Positions 44,582 through 54,355 of a stretch of DNA of 64,000 nucleotides are shown here, piece after piece; positions within the stretch are counted from its first letter, which is position 1, and each line of letters begins with the position of its first letter. This DNA is from Pseudomonas lutea. GTDB taxonomy: Bacteria; Pseudomonadota; Gammaproteobacteria; Pseudomonadales; Pseudomonadaceae. The notes beneath the pieces are model-generated. The model saw only the letters and a program-made list of their open reading frames with translations, searched no databases and was not told where the DNA came from. Location of the stretch: NCBI RefSeq assembly GCF_000759445.1, contig NZ_JRMB01000002.1:930001-994000 (forward strand). Direction: 5' to 3'. Position numbers and translations under genes: made by a program.

Positions 44582-45340
44582 TCATTTTTTAGTGTTTTTG
44601 TGCCTGAGGATCAGGCGTGTTCTGTCTTGCCACGGGCCACCGAAGATTATGATCTCGGACGGCCTGCCGTACATGTGGTGGAGCAGGAAAGGGCCAGCGC
44701 CGTGCACGGCAGTCGGCTCGCTGGGCAAGGCCGGATCTGCGCCGAGGTAAATGCCAGCGTGATTCGGGTGCCTGGTGCGCCCCACTTCCATCACGATCAT
44801 GTCGCCGCGCTGCGGAGTGCCGACACGCTCAAACCCCGCCGACTCGTAGGCTTGCTCGTATAGGCTCGGGCCATCGCCCTGCTCCCACCAACCGTCCTCA
44901 CGCTTGAAGGCTTCGAACCCCAGCCCCCATTCGCGCTTGTACCAATCAGCGCAGACCTGCCAGCAATCCCAGGTACCATGCACAAAGGGACGCCCGAGCA
45001 GCGGCGTATTGCCGGTAGGAACGACCGTTCGCAGATCACCTTCAGGCCAGCTGACGATGTGCCAGGGCAATTCCGTCGCCTCGCACATTGCCAGATCGCG
45101 CGGAGACGGCCTGCTCGTGGCGTCCGGGTGCGAGTGGACGATTCCGATCACTTCGCCTAAGTCCTCGGCGGCAGCGTAATCCTCCGGCGAGATCCGAAAC
45201 TCTTCATTGGGATCAGCCGCGGTGTTGGTGCACGGGATGTACTGCTGCTTTCGGCCGATGCTGATCAGCAGACCGCAACACTCGCGCGGGTAATCGGCGG
45301 CGGCGTGCGTCTGAATCGCCTTGAGAATATGTTTCAGCAT
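44582..45340 (-). CDS. Tail assembly protein K homologue (JAMM plus NlpC/P60)
   Basis: The 252-aa two-domain protein has an N-terminal JAB/MPN metalloprotease-like domain with Glu20 and HSHPDATSRPSPRD (His69, His71, Ser79, Asp82), and a C-terminal NlpC/P60 peptidase-like domain with Cys126 (GTWDCWQVC) and His194 (HPNHAGIYLG). All catalytic residues appear kept. Lambda gpK has the same architecture and acts in tail-tip assembly or injection. Confidence 0.9.
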   Translation of the reverse strand: MLKHILKAIQTHAAADYPRECCGLLISIGRKQQYIPCTNTAADPNEEFRISPEDYAAAEDLGEVIGIVHSHPDATSRPSPRDLAMCEATELPWHIVSWPEGDLRTVVPTGNTPLLGRPFVHGTWDCWQVCADWYKREWGLGFEAFKREDGWWEQGDGPSLYEQAYESAGFERVGTPQRGDMIVMEVGRTRHPNHAGIYLGADPALPSEPTAVHGAGPFLLHHMYGRPSEIIIFGGPWQDRTRLILRHKNTKK

Positions 45341-45342
45341 GG

Positions 45343-46092
45343 TCAGCTCCTGGCGATCAGAGAAACGGCAGGGAAGCCGCCAAAGGGCAGCGAGTTGCCC
45401 TCACCGAAGCGAGGAACACAACCGCGCCCCAGAGTCGCATCGCACTCGTCCTTCTCCGGGTCGTCAGTGAGATTCCCGTCCTTGTCTCGGTACGGCCCGG
45501 TGTAATTGCAATTGGGCCCGCGGTAACCGCCGGTAAGGCACCAATGACACAGCGTCGTCATCTGCCGTCCGATGGATTCACCGCCGACGTCGCCCGGGCT
45601 CGCCAACTCCCACGACACGCTCGAGCCGTTTTCAGATGTCTTTTGGTCCAGATACCAGACTTCGATCGTCTCCTGCGAGGGGTCAGCATCCGAGTTCCCT
45701 CCCGGAAAGTTTTCCCCATCGAGATACGTTCCCAGCGTGTGCCGCATCGTCAGCTTGAACTCCAGCAAGTCCTCAAACGCGAGGCATAATGCGGTGATCC
45801 GGCCGTTAACGTTGCCCACCGAGAGTGTGGGGCGCACGGCCGTGCCGTCGCCGGTCGCCTCGATGCCGTCGATCTGCATCGGCCAGGCGCTGTACTCCTC
45901 TCCCTGCCACCAGATCGCCTTGGCGGGCAGCTGGTCGGCATCGGCGCCTGCGGCCATCAACTCCGCTGCGGTGTAGGGAATCGCATGACCGTGAAACCGT
46001 AGTACATCCGCGCCGTAATCAGACCCATCCAGTTCGAACAGCAGCACTTCACTCCCAGGCTCCAGCACCTGGATATCTTTGATCAGCGGCAT
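45343..46092 (-). CDS. Minor tail protein L homologue
   Basis: The 249-aa protein has the lambda L layout: N-terminal LEPGSEVLLFELDGSDYGADVLRFHGH and a C-terminal cysteine set (Cys182, 185, 195, 217, 225; LCHWCLTGGYRGPNCNYTG and ECDATLGRGCVPRFG). Lambda gpL binds an iron-sulfur cluster through comparable cysteines, so an Fe-S site is likely. It ends 2 bases before K. Confidence 0.9.
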   Translation of the reverse strand: MPLIKDIQVLEPGSEVLLFELDGSDYGADVLRFHGHAIPYTAAELMAAGADADQLPAKAIWWQGEEYSAWPMQIDGIEATGDGTAVRPTLSVGNVNGRITALCLAFEDLLEFKLTMRHTLGTYLDGENFPGGNSDADPSQETIEVWYLDQKTSENGSSVSWELASPGDVGGESIGRQMTTLCHWCLTGGYRGPNCNYTGPYRDKDGNLTDDPEKDECDATLGRGCVPRFGEGNSLPFGGFPAVSLIARS

Positions 46093-46099
46093 GTATTAC

Positions 46100-46438
46100 C
46101 TATGGGATGAATGACTGGGTAAACGTGGTGGTCAAGGTGTAGAAGCCCGCCCCGTTTGGGGATACGGTCGGAGCCGAAGCGCGATAGAAGCTCAGTTCGC
46201 CAAGCGGAGGCGTCCACAGGAACGACTTGAAACCAGCATGGCGATCGAGAAATGCTTTGATGTCACGGGCCACGGCTTCACGAACCACGAAAGACACCGG
46301 CCAAACATCCACTTTGTTGTTGGGCCCATCGCCCACCACCTGCTCGTATCCGTTGCCGAATTTGCTGGAGCGGGTCCGGTACTCGGGTGTGCTGGTCGTC
46401 TCCAGCTTCGGACACCAGGTGAATGTCTCAACGGCCAT
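46100..46438 (-). CDS. Minor tail protein M homologue
   Basis: The 112-aa protein ([50 protein letters not shown]) matches the phage minor tail protein M family, which attaches the tail tip to the tape measure complex. Start at 46438 overlaps the end of the tape measure gene by 11 bases, so coupling is likely. Confidence 0.9.
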   Translation of the reverse strand: MAVETFTWCPKLETTSTPEYRTRSSKFGNGYEQVVGDGPNNKVDVWPVSFVVREAVARDIKAFLDRHAGFKSFLWTPPLGELSFYRASAPTVSPNGAGFYTLTTTFTQSFIP

Positions 46439-49337
46439 TAATGACCCTCCAAATTGCGCCGCCTGGGCGAAGCTCTTCAGCGATCGCCTGCTGCGCGCCG
46501 CGCTTGGCGGTATCGGCGTAAGCCTGCCCGACCGCCTGCATATCCTTTGCCGACGAGTCGTTTGCCGCGCTGGGCACTGTGAAGTTTTGCTGAATGACGA
46601 CCGAGCCGCCGGCGGACGACGCGCCAGTGGCCGCGGAGGCCCCAGACGCAAGCCCTACGTAGCCACCATCGGCATAACCGGGCTTCCCGGACTTGTTCAA
46701 CCGCTCAAGATACTCACGCATCCCCGGCTGCTGGACCACTTCCTTGCGGATCACCACCTCACCGCCGTGAACGACACCCATTGGCTCGTACTTGCCGCCG
46801 TCGCCGGTATACCCGCCGTCCCAGTGCTGCGAGGAAAGCCAGCTCTGGTAAGCGGCGCCGGTATAGCCAGCTTGAGTCGAACCAGAGGAGCCGCCACCGA
46901 AGTACGTGGTAGCTGCGGTTGTGGCTAGACCGAGAAGCGCGCTGGCGCCTGAAGAAACCGCCTGCCGGGCCGCAATACGAGCCAAGTCAGCAAGAACTGA
47001 TTTGGCGAAATCGGCAATAGAGGCCTTGCCCGTCATGGCGAAGTTCACCACCGAGTCTTCAAGACCGCTGAATACACCGGTAAAGAGGCTCTTTGTTTGG
47101 CCGGCGACGTCCTTGGCGCTTTGCAGGTAGTCTTGGTACGCGGACGAGGCTCCCACTGTCCAGTCGCTCTGGGCCTTGTCGACGTCGACGTAATACTGCC
47201 GCTGCATCGCCAGGCGCTGATCCAGCGCGCTTTTCAGCGATGCCGTCTCCTTGTCGTAGAGGTCGGTGCTGAACTGGTCCTTGTTGCTCTTGTTGTAGTC
47301 GGACGTCAGCTTGTCCATCTGTGATTGATAGGACTGCTGAATGTTTCGCTGTTCCTGGAGCCGCTGCTTTTGAACATCGCCCAAACCGGCGCCGGCGAGA
47401 TTGTTGTCCAGACCCTGCTGCGCGCTGTTGAGCTGACTGCGCACGTTCTCGTCGAAGGCAGCGAGCTTGCGTTGGGTTTCCACTGCCTTTTCGCGGAGTG
47501 TGTTCTCCGCCTCGAGCGCAGCGTTTCGCTTGAGCTGGGCGGTGTAAAGGTCAGAGCTCGCCAGCAGAGATTTCTGATCAGCCGTCAGCGTCTGCTTGTT
47601 CTTGATATCGGCGAGCTGCTGCTCCCACTCGACAAGCTTTTTGGCGTTCGCGCCCAAGGTCTGGCTGGCAGCGTTCTGGTCGCCGATCAGCGCGCCCTGC
47701 TGCTGAAGCGCTGCATATTGCTGCCGTGCCGCGTCCAGCGCCTTGGTGCCGGCGTCCTCGCGGTACTGAGGTGTTTTGGATTTCGCGGGGTCCTTGTACT
47801 TGTCGTTGATCGCAGCGATATCCTTCGCCTGCTGATCTGACGAGAGAAGCAGAGATTTGTCGCCCGTCTTGCGTGCCTGGATGATCCGGCGCTCGACCAG
47901 AAGCCGGTAATCAGCGAGCTCCCTGGCGCGCTTGTCAGCGTTGCTCTCCGTGTCCTTGCGGAGTTTGTCCAGCTTGAGTTGATCGTCCAGCGCCTGCTGC
48001 TGTTGCTGCTGTGCGAAGCCTTTCGCTGCGGCCCTACGATCCTCTTCCGCCTTCTGAACAAGCTTGTCGGTTTTGTCTCGCTCGAGCGCTTCCTTGCGGA
48101 ACGAGTCATCCGGCGTCAGGTTGCTCATCGGGTCGACGAGTTGGCCCTTGGCATTGCGCTGGTTTCGTTTCGCAGCGTTGGCCGCAATTGCGTCGAGCTG
48201 CTCGTCCAGTTTCTTGATTTGCTGGTCGAGCGTGTCCTCCCGGCCGACATTGAGCGCGGCATCCCATGCCAGCTTGGCGGCGGACATTACGCCAGCCCAT
48301 GCGGACTCAAGGGTGCCGAGGTTGTTCTTGATGGATGTCGAGGTCCGGTTCAGCCCATCTTCATAGGCCGCTGTAGCGACCGCGGCTGCATCTTGAGTTT
48401 TGCCCTGTTCCTGCAGCGATCTGATGTTCTCGTAGGTCGTCGCCGTCAGAAAATTCATCGACTCGTTGAGCTTCAGAATTTCCGCGACCGGGTCCTTGGC
48501 GATGCGCTCGAAGTTCTTGACCGTCTCGTCAGCCGCGACACCTGTCGCCGACTGGAACTTGATCGCGGCTTGCGCAATCGACTCGAAGGCGGTGACAGGA
48601 ATTCGCGTGGAGCTGGCCAACCGCGCCAGAACCTCCGCTGCCTTGCCGACGGTGCCGCCGGACTGAGCGACTTGACGCGCCATGTCGGCCAGGCCGTTTG
48701 CGCTCGCGCCGGCTGTGTTGCCCGTCATCGCGAGTGCCGCGTTATAGGCCGTCGCCTCCTCGCTGCCCTGCTTGTAGGCCAGCGCCAGCACCGCGGCCGC
48801 CGCAGCGGCTACGGTGAAGGGGTTGATCAGCCCCATCACGTAGCCCGACAACGCCTTGGCTGCTGGTCCGATGCCGCCGAACATGTCTTTGAGCTGACCG
48901 CCCTGCTGCAGGAGGACCGTGAGCGGGGCCTGACCACCTTGCAGCGACACAGCGATATCGGTGAACTGAGCTGGCACGCCGCGCAGCGCAGCGTTGTACG
49001 CTTTGACCGACATCGTGCCCTTGGTCATGACCGCGTCAGTCTTCCCGATGGCGTCGCGCTGGTCGTTGAGCTTTTTCAGGTAATCATCGAAATCGCCCTT
49101 GTCCAGGCGACCGGCCGCGCGGTGCTTGCGCAACTGGTCTTCCATCTTGTCGAGACGGCCATAAGCCGCGACGACCGGGTCGATCTGGCCGACCAGCTTG
49201 TCGAGCTGGCCAGCCTGATAGGCCGCTTCCTTGGTCGCCGACTTGAGCGCGCGCTGCGCACGGTCCATCCCCTTTTCGAAGCCGCCGGTGTTCGCCACCA
49301 GGTCGACCGTCAATTGGCCGAGCGAATCAACAGCCAT
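46428..49337 (-). CDS. Tail length tape measure protein
   Basis: The 969-aa protein (lambda H-like) begins [31 protein letters not shown], has a hydrophobic segment at about 145-190, long Gln/Lys/Ala-rich coiled coils (about 340-720) and a Gly/Ser-rich C-terminal part. It sets tail length. It starts 3 bases after the stop of the frameshifted chaperone. Confidence 0.93.
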   Translation of the reverse strand: MAVDSLGQLTVDLVANTGGFEKGMDRAQRALKSATKEAAYQAGQLDKLVGQIDPVVAAYGRLDKMEDQLRKHRAAGRLDKGDFDDYLKKLNDQRDAIGKTDAVMTKGTMSVKAYNAALRGVPAQFTDIAVSLQGGQAPLTVLLQQGGQLKDMFGGIGPAAKALSGYVMGLINPFTVAAAAAAVLALAYKQGSEEATAYNAALAMTGNTAGASANGLADMARQVAQSGGTVGKAAEVLARLASSTRIPVTAFESIAQAAIKFQSATGVAADETVKNFERIAKDPVAEILKLNESMNFLTATTYENIRSLQEQGKTQDAAAVATAAYEDGLNRTSTSIKNNLGTLESAWAGVMSAAKLAWDAALNVGREDTLDQQIKKLDEQLDAIAANAAKRNQRNAKGQLVDPMSNLTPDDSFRKEALERDKTDKLVQKAEEDRRAAAKGFAQQQQQQALDDQLKLDKLRKDTESNADKRARELADYRLLVERRIIQARKTGDKSLLLSSDQQAKDIAAINDKYKDPAKSKTPQYREDAGTKALDAARQQYAALQQQGALIGDQNAASQTLGANAKKLVEWEQQLADIKNKQTLTADQKSLLASSDLYTAQLKRNAALEAENTLREKAVETQRKLAAFDENVRSQLNSAQQGLDNNLAGAGLGDVQKQRLQEQRNIQQSYQSQMDKLTSDYNKSNKDQFSTDLYDKETASLKSALDQRLAMQRQYYVDVDKAQSDWTVGASSAYQDYLQSAKDVAGQTKSLFTGVFSGLEDSVVNFAMTGKASIADFAKSVLADLARIAARQAVSSGASALLGLATTAATTYFGGGSSGSTQAGYTGAAYQSWLSSQHWDGGYTGDGGKYEPMGVVHGGEVVIRKEVVQQPGMREYLERLNKSGKPGYADGGYVGLASGASAATGASSAGGSVVIQQNFTVPSAANDSSAKDMQAVGQAYADTAKRGAQQAIAEELRPGGAIWRVINGR

Positions 49338-49340
49338 AAA

Positions 49341-49646
49341 TCACCCCTTCACGCGCTGCAGCAGCGCCAACAGATCCTGCGGCGTGGCTTCTTTTGATGG
49401 AGCTTGGAAGCCGCGATCCGGCATGAAGTCGGAGAACTTGGCTTTGCCGCCCATGGCATTGTTGAACACGGTGGCAAGCAGCGCGAAACCTTCATCGAGA
49501 CGAAGGCCCAGATTCAGCGAGCCGGTTTGAAGCCGGTACCGCATCCAGTCCATCGCCTCGACGTAGGTCATTCTTTGCTTTGCTTCGGCGATCGTCGTCC
49601 CGAGGACGATCGCGAGCTCGTGCCAGAGCTCTTCCTCGGGTTGGAT
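49341..49646 (-). CDS. Tail assembly chaperone, frameshifted extension (T part of G-T)
   Basis: In the -1 frame after the slippery run at 49646-49653, reading continues as IQPEEELWHELAIVLG and runs 101 codons to the stop at 49341. Without the shift the only start in this frame would be an internal ATG at 49571 giving 76 aa. The product joined to the G part would be 220 aa. In lambda, G and the rare G-T product recruit tail tube protein to the tape measure. Confidence 0.85.
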   Translation of the reverse strand: MQPEEELWHELAIVLGTTIAEAKQRMTYVEAMDWMRYRLQTGSLNLGLRLDEGFALLATVFNNAMGGKAKFSDFMPDRGFQAPSKEATPQDLLALLQRVKG

Positions 49647-50002
49647 TTTTTTTCGAGCGCGCCCTCCGGCACCTTGTTGACCTCACCGATTGCGGCAAGC
49701 AACACAATCGCCAGCTCCGCACAAAGCGGGCCATGCCCCGTTTCTGGCCCGCCGACTACGTCCTCGACGGTAAACACCGGCACACCGTCTTTGTCGGTGA
49801 TGCAGGAGGCGATGCGCTGGGCGGCCAAGTCGCCGCCGCGGTCCTGAGCATCCCAGCGCTGGGTCAGCGAAATGAAAGACTCCTGCAGCACGTACACGGT
49901 GGCCTTCTGCGGCTTTCCGTTCGCGTGCCAGCTGACTTCCTTTTTGTGCGGTGCCGAGATGAACGCCCCGGACGCTTTGAGCGAAGCAATATTCAGATCC
50001 AT
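49568..50002 (-). CDS. Tail assembly chaperone (G-like)
   Basis: The 144-aa protein starts MDLNIASLKASGAFISAPHKKEVSWHANGK and ends in a Ser/Arg/Lys-rich tail produced when ribosomes stay in frame past GAA AAA AAA. AAGGAACC precedes the ATG. It sits between tail tube and tape measure, the invariant place for these chaperones. Confidence 0.88.
   Translation of the reverse strand: MDLNIASLKASGAFISAPHKKEVSWHANGKPQKATVYVLQESFISLTQRWDAQDRGGDLAAQRIASCITDKDGVPVFTVEDVVGGPETGHGPLCAELAIVLLAAIGEVNKVPEGALEKKSNPRKSSGTSSRSSSGRRSPKQSKE
49646..49653 (-). promoter_or_regulatory. -1 ribosomal frameshift site in the tail chaperone gene
   Basis: The minus strand reads CTC GAA AAA AAA TCC, giving eight A in a row and a slippery A AAA AAA heptamer. 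A -1 slip joins the G frame directly to a 101-codon open frame ending just before the tape measure start. Confidence 0.88.
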
Positions 50003-50011
50003 GGAGGTTCC

Positions 50012-50740
50012 TTACGGCGCAGTCTTGGCGACCAGAACGGGTTCGCCCGAAACCTGGATGCCAACGGTGGATTTGACGACGTCGCCTAGACCGAACGTGA
50101 ACGGGAAACTGTTCATGTAGCCTTCGAAGGTGAGCCAGGTGCGGGTGTTTGGCAGGTCGAAATCGATCTCTGTTTCCACCAACGCGCGCGCAGTCGCACC
50201 GGTACCAGCGCCACCTGTGAGCGCCACGGTCGGGGCGCTGGTGTAGCCGGCGCCTTCGTTCGTAATGGTGAATCCAGTGACCTTGCCGTTCGCGATTTGG
50301 GCCGTCGCCGTCGCGCCAGTGCCACCGCCGCCAGTGATAGCCACCGTAGGAGCAGTCGTGTAGCCGGTGCCCGCCGAGTTCAGCACCAGCGCTGACAGAC
50401 CGCCTGGCGTGCCAATAAGAGGCTGGATGCCTTCTTCGGTATCGAAGTTGTAGCCGTCAGACCAGCCAACAACCCACTTAAGCTTCGTGCCAGCGGTCTT
50501 CAACTGGTGAAGGCGCAGGTGAACCGGGTTCTTTGGGTCGATGTTCAAGCCGAACGACGCGGAACCAGGTTCAGCCAGACCAGCTTCATATTCACGACCT
50601 TTCGATTTGGTGCACGTCACGTCGACCTGCGCGACCGAAGTGTCGATGCCATCGAGCGTGGTGAAGCAGCCCACATCGAGAATGGTGTTATCAGCCGGGT
50701 CGATGGCGAAAAGCTCCGTGCCCTGGACATTAATGGTCAA
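50012..50740 (-). CDS. Major tail tube protein
   Basis: The 242-aa protein ([43 protein letters not shown]) is in the tail tube position. Residues about 125-195 hold two Gly-rich repeats ([25 protein letters not shown] and [25 protein letters not shown]) that look like an inserted surface domain. I chose the TTG at 50740 with GGGAG 7 bases upstream; an ATG at 50785 lies at a terminator T-run without a ribosome-binding site. Confidence 0.85.
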   Translation of the reverse strand: MTINVQGTELFAIDPADNTILDVGCFTTLDGIDTSVAQVDVTCTKSKGREYEAGLAEPGSASFGLNIDPKNPVHLRLHQLKTAGTKLKWVVGWSDGYNFDTEEGIQPLIGTPGGLSALVLNSAGTGYTTAPTVAITGGGGTGATATAQIANGKVTGFTITNEGAGYTSAPTVALTGGAGTGATARALVETEIDFDLPNTRTWLTFEGYMNSFPFTFGLGDVVKSTVGIQVSGEPVLVAKTAP

Positions 50741-50785
50741 ATTGGTACTCCCAGATTTCCTGCGAAATCTCACATTGGCGGGCAT

Positions 50786-50806
50786 AAAAAAACCCGCCGG
50801 AGCGGG
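50786..50806 (-). terminator. Terminator hairpin before the tail tube gene
   Basis: CCCGC/GCGGG arms with a 4-base loop are followed by seven T on the minus strand, upstream of the tail tube start. Confidence 0.7.
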
Positions 50807-50827
50807 TCGTTCTTTCAGGTTTTCCGG

Positions 50828-51193
50828 CTATGCACTGACCAGCCAGGCAACATCGAAACCTTTGCGGTAGTTCTTCGTAACGGTGTCCACGGTATCGACG
50901 CCGAACCCGGTGATGTAGGCCCGCTTTCCAATGGCTTTGCGCATGGCGGATACCACCGAGTCCGCCGATATCGCTGTCGCGGCGTAGACATCGATCTGCA
51001 GGCCGTATCGGTCTGTTTCCGGCTGTCCGTTGATGTAGTTCAGGGGCGAGCCGCTCACCACCTGCCAAACCGCGTACGGCTTGGCTACGTCCTGCGGCGC
51101 TTCACCATGCGGATAGAGCCTGAGCGGGCTTTCGCCCAGCAGCGCAACCACAGCAGGATCGGATTTGCACACCTGGGTAATGGGCGCGAGCAT
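50828..51193 (-). CDS. Tail terminator/completion protein, DUF3168 family
   Basis: The 121-aa protein matches DUF3168 (tail terminator, lambda U-like position): ALLGESPLRLYPHGEAPQDVAKPYAVWQVVSGSPLNYINGQPETDRYGLQIDVYA. Start overlaps the upstream stop by one base (TGATG). Confidence 0.85.
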   Translation of the reverse strand: MLAPITQVCKSDPAVVALLGESPLRLYPHGEAPQDVAKPYAVWQVVSGSPLNYINGQPETDRYGLQIDVYAATAISADSVVSAMRKAIGKRAYITGFGVDTVDTVTKNYRKGFDVAWLVSA

Positions 51194-51636
51194 CAGTTCA
51201 CCCCCAGCTTGATCAATTGGTACTTGGCCGAGCCGAGGAACTCCTTGAACAGGGCCTCGCGGTTGTTGGCCAGCGCCGGGCGCAGGAACGGCCGGGCGCG
51301 GTTTTTCTCGGTGCCGAGCTCAACCCACCACCAATAAAAGGTGTTGCCGCCGCCCTGCCCCCGGCTGCGCTTGCGCACACCAACGGACATCACAACCGCG
51401 CCGACTTCCATGCCGATCGCCTTGCGTTCAACAATCGCGAGGTTCTTCGGGATGTAGTTCGATGTTTCCGGGTCATCAATCCGCGCTGCCCGGTCCTTGG
51501 CGTCCGCGAGAACGATCTCCATCGCATCCTTGGCCGCTGGCGTGACGACCTTGCGGCGCATTTCCTCGGTCAGCCCACGGAACCGGGCAGATAATTCGTC
51601 TGCTCCCCTGAGCTTGTACTCAACCCGATCACCCAT
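51193..51636 (-). CDS. HK97 gp10 family head-tail/neck protein
   Basis: The 147-aa protein (MGDRVEYKLRGADELSARFRGLTEEMRRKVVTPAAKDAMEIVLADAKDRA) has the HK97-gp10_like pattern, including a C-terminal ARPFLRPALANNREALFKEF. ATG at 51636 overlaps the previous stop by 8 bases. It acts at the head-tail joint or tail end. Confidence 0.88.
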   Translation of the reverse strand: MGDRVEYKLRGADELSARFRGLTEEMRRKVVTPAAKDAMEIVLADAKDRAARIDDPETSNYIPKNLAIVERKAIGMEVGAVVMSVGVRKRSRGQGGGNTFYWWWVELGTEKNRARPFLRPALANNREALFKEFLGSAKYQLIKLGVN

Positions 51637-51961
51637 CGTTCGTGCCCTCACTGGCTGGGAAGGTCAAGTACTCCTTGCCAGACACGGGATCTCTCAAAAT
51701 CCCGTGCAAGTTGTAGATCCTGCCCTCATGGCGAGCGCGCATGGCAGCGTCGAAGCCGTCACGGTATCGCGTCACGATCCTGCAAGTGACCTCGGACTGG
51801 GTGGACTGCGCCGAGATGAACTCGCGCACGCTTAAATCCCTGATTGCGGCCCATACCGTGGCAAATTCCACCCACGACACCAGCTCTTCGTTAGAAACGG
51901 GGTCATTGGTGACGACCTTCTCCTCGAAGGTCACCCGATGACGGAGATCGCCGGCGCGCAT
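51629..51961 (-). CDS. Head-tail adaptor (head closure) protein
   Basis: The 110-aa protein starts MRAGDLRHRVTFEEKVVTNDPVSNEELVSWVEFATVWAAIRDLSVREF, the signature of phage head-tail joining proteins of the SPP1 gp16 type. Start at 51961; an upstream in-frame ATG at 52009 is in the previous gene. Confidence 0.88.
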   Translation of the reverse strand: MRAGDLRHRVTFEEKVVTNDPVSNEELVSWVEFATVWAAIRDLSVREFISAQSTQSEVTCRIVTRYRDGFDAAMRARHEGRIYNLHGILRDPVSGKEYLTFPASEGTNDG

Positions 51962-52290
51962 GGGTATTCCTCCTGCGGTTTGCTGTCTGCCAGGCTGCGC
52001 GAAGACCACAGTAGCGGACCGACACCCATCGGCAGCACTGCCGCTGAGGTGCCGACCACCACTGCTTCACGATTCGTGTAGGAGTGGCCGATCAGCAGCA
52101 GAAGTGCAGATTTGAAGCTTGCCGGGATATCGCCGGCAGCGGCGAGTAGAGGGTTGTCGCAGTACCAGAGAGCCCAAGCCAGTGCCGACTCCGCATACAG
52201 CTCGATCAGATCGTCCTCATCCGCCGAATCGACGCGCAAGTGCTTCTTGATGAGATCCATCGCCAGCAAATCGGCAAGGGCCACGGTCAT
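51931..52290 (-). CDS. Head-tail connector, gp6-like
   Basis: The 119-aa helical protein (DLLAMDLIKKHLRVDSADEDDLIELYAESALAWALWYCDNPL) matches gp6-like head-tail connector (DNA packaging) proteins. It overlaps its neighbours at both ends, fitting a tightly coupled connector block. Confidence 0.88.
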   Translation of the reverse strand: MTVALADLLAMDLIKKHLRVDSADEDDLIELYAESALAWALWYCDNPLLAAAGDIPASFKSALLLLIGHSYTNREAVVVGTSAAVLPMGVGPLLWSSRSLADSKPQEEYPCAPAISVIG

Positions 52291-52478
52291 TTCTTAACCT
52301 TTTCCTTCGCCTTTCCCTGGCCATCGACCTGGGCGGACTGCTCAACATCGACCAGTTCGGCGAGCTTCATACCGACCAATGCATCGGCAACGTCGTCAGA
52401 CACTGGCCGGGTCTCATATTGGTCAAAACTACCAGCGTGGTAGTGAGAGAACTGCCGCAACGCGCGAATAGTTTTCAT
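52287..52478 (-). CDS. Small head-region protein
   Basis: The 63-aa protein (MKTIRALRQFSHYHAGSFDQYETRPVSDDVADALVGMKLAELVD) lies between capsid and connector and overlaps the connector start (ATGA). Similar small proteins with a Lys-rich tail occur at this place in HK97-type phages. Function unknown. Confidence 0.7.
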   Translation of the reverse strand: MKTIRALRQFSHYHAGSFDQYETRPVSDDVADALVGMKLAELVDVEQSAQVDGQGKAKEKVKK

Positions 52479-52515
52479 AGTGAAACCGGGGCGGTTACCC
52501 GCCCCGCTCCTGTCA

Positions 52516-53679
52516 TTATGCCGCCGGGGTGAAAGTGCCTTTGATGATCGCGGTCGGACGGTAGTGAGTTACCGCCAGGCGCTCTTCGCACAGGATGGTC
52601 AGCATGTTCTTGACGAAGTTATCGCGGTCCTGGTTGCTGACCTCGATGGTTGCGTCCATGCGGTCCCAGATCTGCGAGGCCAGGTCGAAGCCGCCTACAG
52701 TGAAGGTGCCCTGCGCCTGAGCTTTGGTTGCCACAACCGGCAAACCCCACATGACTTTCGCGGCAAACGCAGCCGGACCGCCGAAGATGTAGCGGCCATC
52801 GGCATCTTTCAGCAGCGCGATCGCGTGCCAGTCTCGCGGGTTGAGAATCAGACCGGAGGCCTCGAACTCGGACTCGCTGGTCTGGAAGATCGCGTGAGCG
52901 ATCATGTCCGCGCGAGTGTCGCCCGTGGCGTTCAGCGCGGTGTCGTACGCAGTGGCGACCTTGTTCAAACCCAGCAAGTTGTCACCGGTACCATCACCGT
53001 TGAGCAACTGGCCTTCTTCGACCAGGTCCAGACCGAACAGCAAGCGGCCGTTTACATAGGACTCGAGCATCGGCGCGTCATCCATGATCTGGCGCGCAGC
53101 CTGAATCCAGTGAGCGATCGTTTTGACGTTCGCCGTTTCCTTGGTGAACGTCAGCTGGCTTTCGGGCTTCAAAGCACCCTCGGCGACCGGCGCGGCGCCG
53201 ATAGTGAACACGTTCTCGCGCACGTACTCGATCGCGTTCGAGTTAGTGCGGCCCTGCGCCAGCAGGTCGCGGATGGTCAGACGGCGCATACCGGGCATCA
53301 AAATGCCTGGATTGCGTTGAGCCTGAACCAGCGCGCCAGCGGAACCGACACCGCTGCCCAGCGCCTTGCTGAAACTCTTGACGTCAACCTTGCCCGAGGT
53401 CGAGCCGTTCCAGCCCTTCTTGATGTCTTCGGCTGCGCGCTCGGCGAAGCTTTTCTTGTGCTCCGGGTTGTCCAGTTCGCCGCCGGCGAGCTTGGATTCC
53501 AAGTCGAACAGGCGAGTACCTGCGGTTTTCAGCTCGTCCTGCACGGTCTGCAGGTCGGTTTGAATTTTCTTGCTGACTTCACCCGTCGCGGTGATCTCTT
53601 TCTTCTGCGCATCGAACAGTGCGGTCATGTTCGCTTGCGCTGTTTCGATAGCCTTTTGAATTTGGGCCAATTCGGACAT
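52516..53679 (-). CDS. Major capsid protein, HK97 family
   Basis: The 387-aa protein has an N-terminal coiled coil (about 1-75, the delta or scaffolding part removed by the protease) and the HK97 gp5 core (RNPGILMPGMRRLTIRDLLAQGRTNSNAIEYVRENVF; AHWIQAARQIMDDAPMLESYVNGRLLFGLDLVEEGQLLNG; GLPVVATKAQAQGTFTVGGF). AGGAAA precedes the ATG. Confidence 0.95.
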   Translation of the reverse strand: MSELAQIQKAIETAQANMTALFDAQKKEITATGEVSKKIQTDLQTVQDELKTAGTRLFDLESKLAGGELDNPEHKKSFAERAAEDIKKGWNGSTSGKVDVKSFSKALGSGVGSAGALVQAQRNPGILMPGMRRLTIRDLLAQGRTNSNAIEYVRENVFTIGAAPVAEGALKPESQLTFTKETANVKTIAHWIQAARQIMDDAPMLESYVNGRLLFGLDLVEEGQLLNGDGTGDNLLGLNKVATAYDTALNATGDTRADMIAHAIFQTSESEFEASGLILNPRDWHAIALLKDADGRYIFGGPAAFAAKVMWGLPVVATKAQAQGTFTVGGFDLASQIWDRMDATIEVSNQDRDNFVKNMLTILCEERLAVTHYRPTAIIKGTFTPAA

Positions 53680-53681
53680 GT

Positions 53682-54344
53682 TTATTTTCCTACAGATGGG
53701 AAGGACTTGATGCGATCCAGGATCGCGGTGATTTCGCCACCTTCGGAATCGCTCCGAACTGCGGACTTGATGCGGGCGATCAACGCCTGCGCTTCGGATT
53801 TGGATAGCCCGGCCGAATCCCTCAGCCAGTGCTCCGCATCACGAATGGATTCGATGGCGTCCATGCTCTTCAACGAGGAAATCGACGCGTCTTCGTTGGC
53901 TGGCTCCGTGCAAATGCTGATCTCCCGCAGCCGCTGCATGGACTTGAAGGCCATGCCGGTCGCAATCCGGTCGAAGTCGGCAGCGCCAGCCAGAAAGCCC
54001 ACCGACAGGCCGTTTACGGTTCCGTGCTGCATGGCGGACTTGAGCGCCTCGGACTGAGGATTACCCGGGGTGAGCTCGCCGCGCGCGAGCAACCCTTTGC
54101 TGTCCTCTTCAAGGTGCAACCACTTGCCAACAGGAATGGCATTTCTCTGGTGGTTGAAGAACATCGCCACGGCTCGGGACTGGCCGGTAAGCGCTGTCGC
54201 GAAGGCGCCCGGCAGAATGATGTCGCCATCAGCATCGACCTTGTTGAAGACGCTGGCATAGCCTTCGAAGATGCCCTGCGTACCCCCGCCGGAGAACTTG
54301 ATTTCAGCCTGTTCGAAGGCGATGGTCTTATGAATATTGGACAT
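53682..54344 (-). CDS. HK97 family prohead protease
   Basis: The 220-aa protease has the family pattern FEGYASVFNKVDADGDIILPGAF, the His in AMFFNHQ and the Ser in VNGLSVGF. It cuts the capsid scaffolding domain. It ends 2 bases before the capsid start. Confidence 0.93.
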   Translation of the reverse strand: MSNIHKTIAFEQAEIKFSGGGTQGIFEGYASVFNKVDADGDIILPGAFATALTGQSRAVAMFFNHQRNAIPVGKWLHLEEDSKGLLARGELTPGNPQSEALKSAMQHGTVNGLSVGFLAGAADFDRIATGMAFKSMQRLREISICTEPANEDASISSLKSMDAIESIRDAEHWLRDSAGLSKSEAQALIARIKSAVRSDSEGGEITAILDRIKSFPSVGK

Positions 54345-54355
54345 TTACTGACTCC

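Noticed and set aside
49492..49734. 80-codon frame in the third minus-strand frame of the tail chaperone region
   Set aside because: The region is explained by the G frame and its -1 extension; this frame is very Arg-rich and has no start signal.
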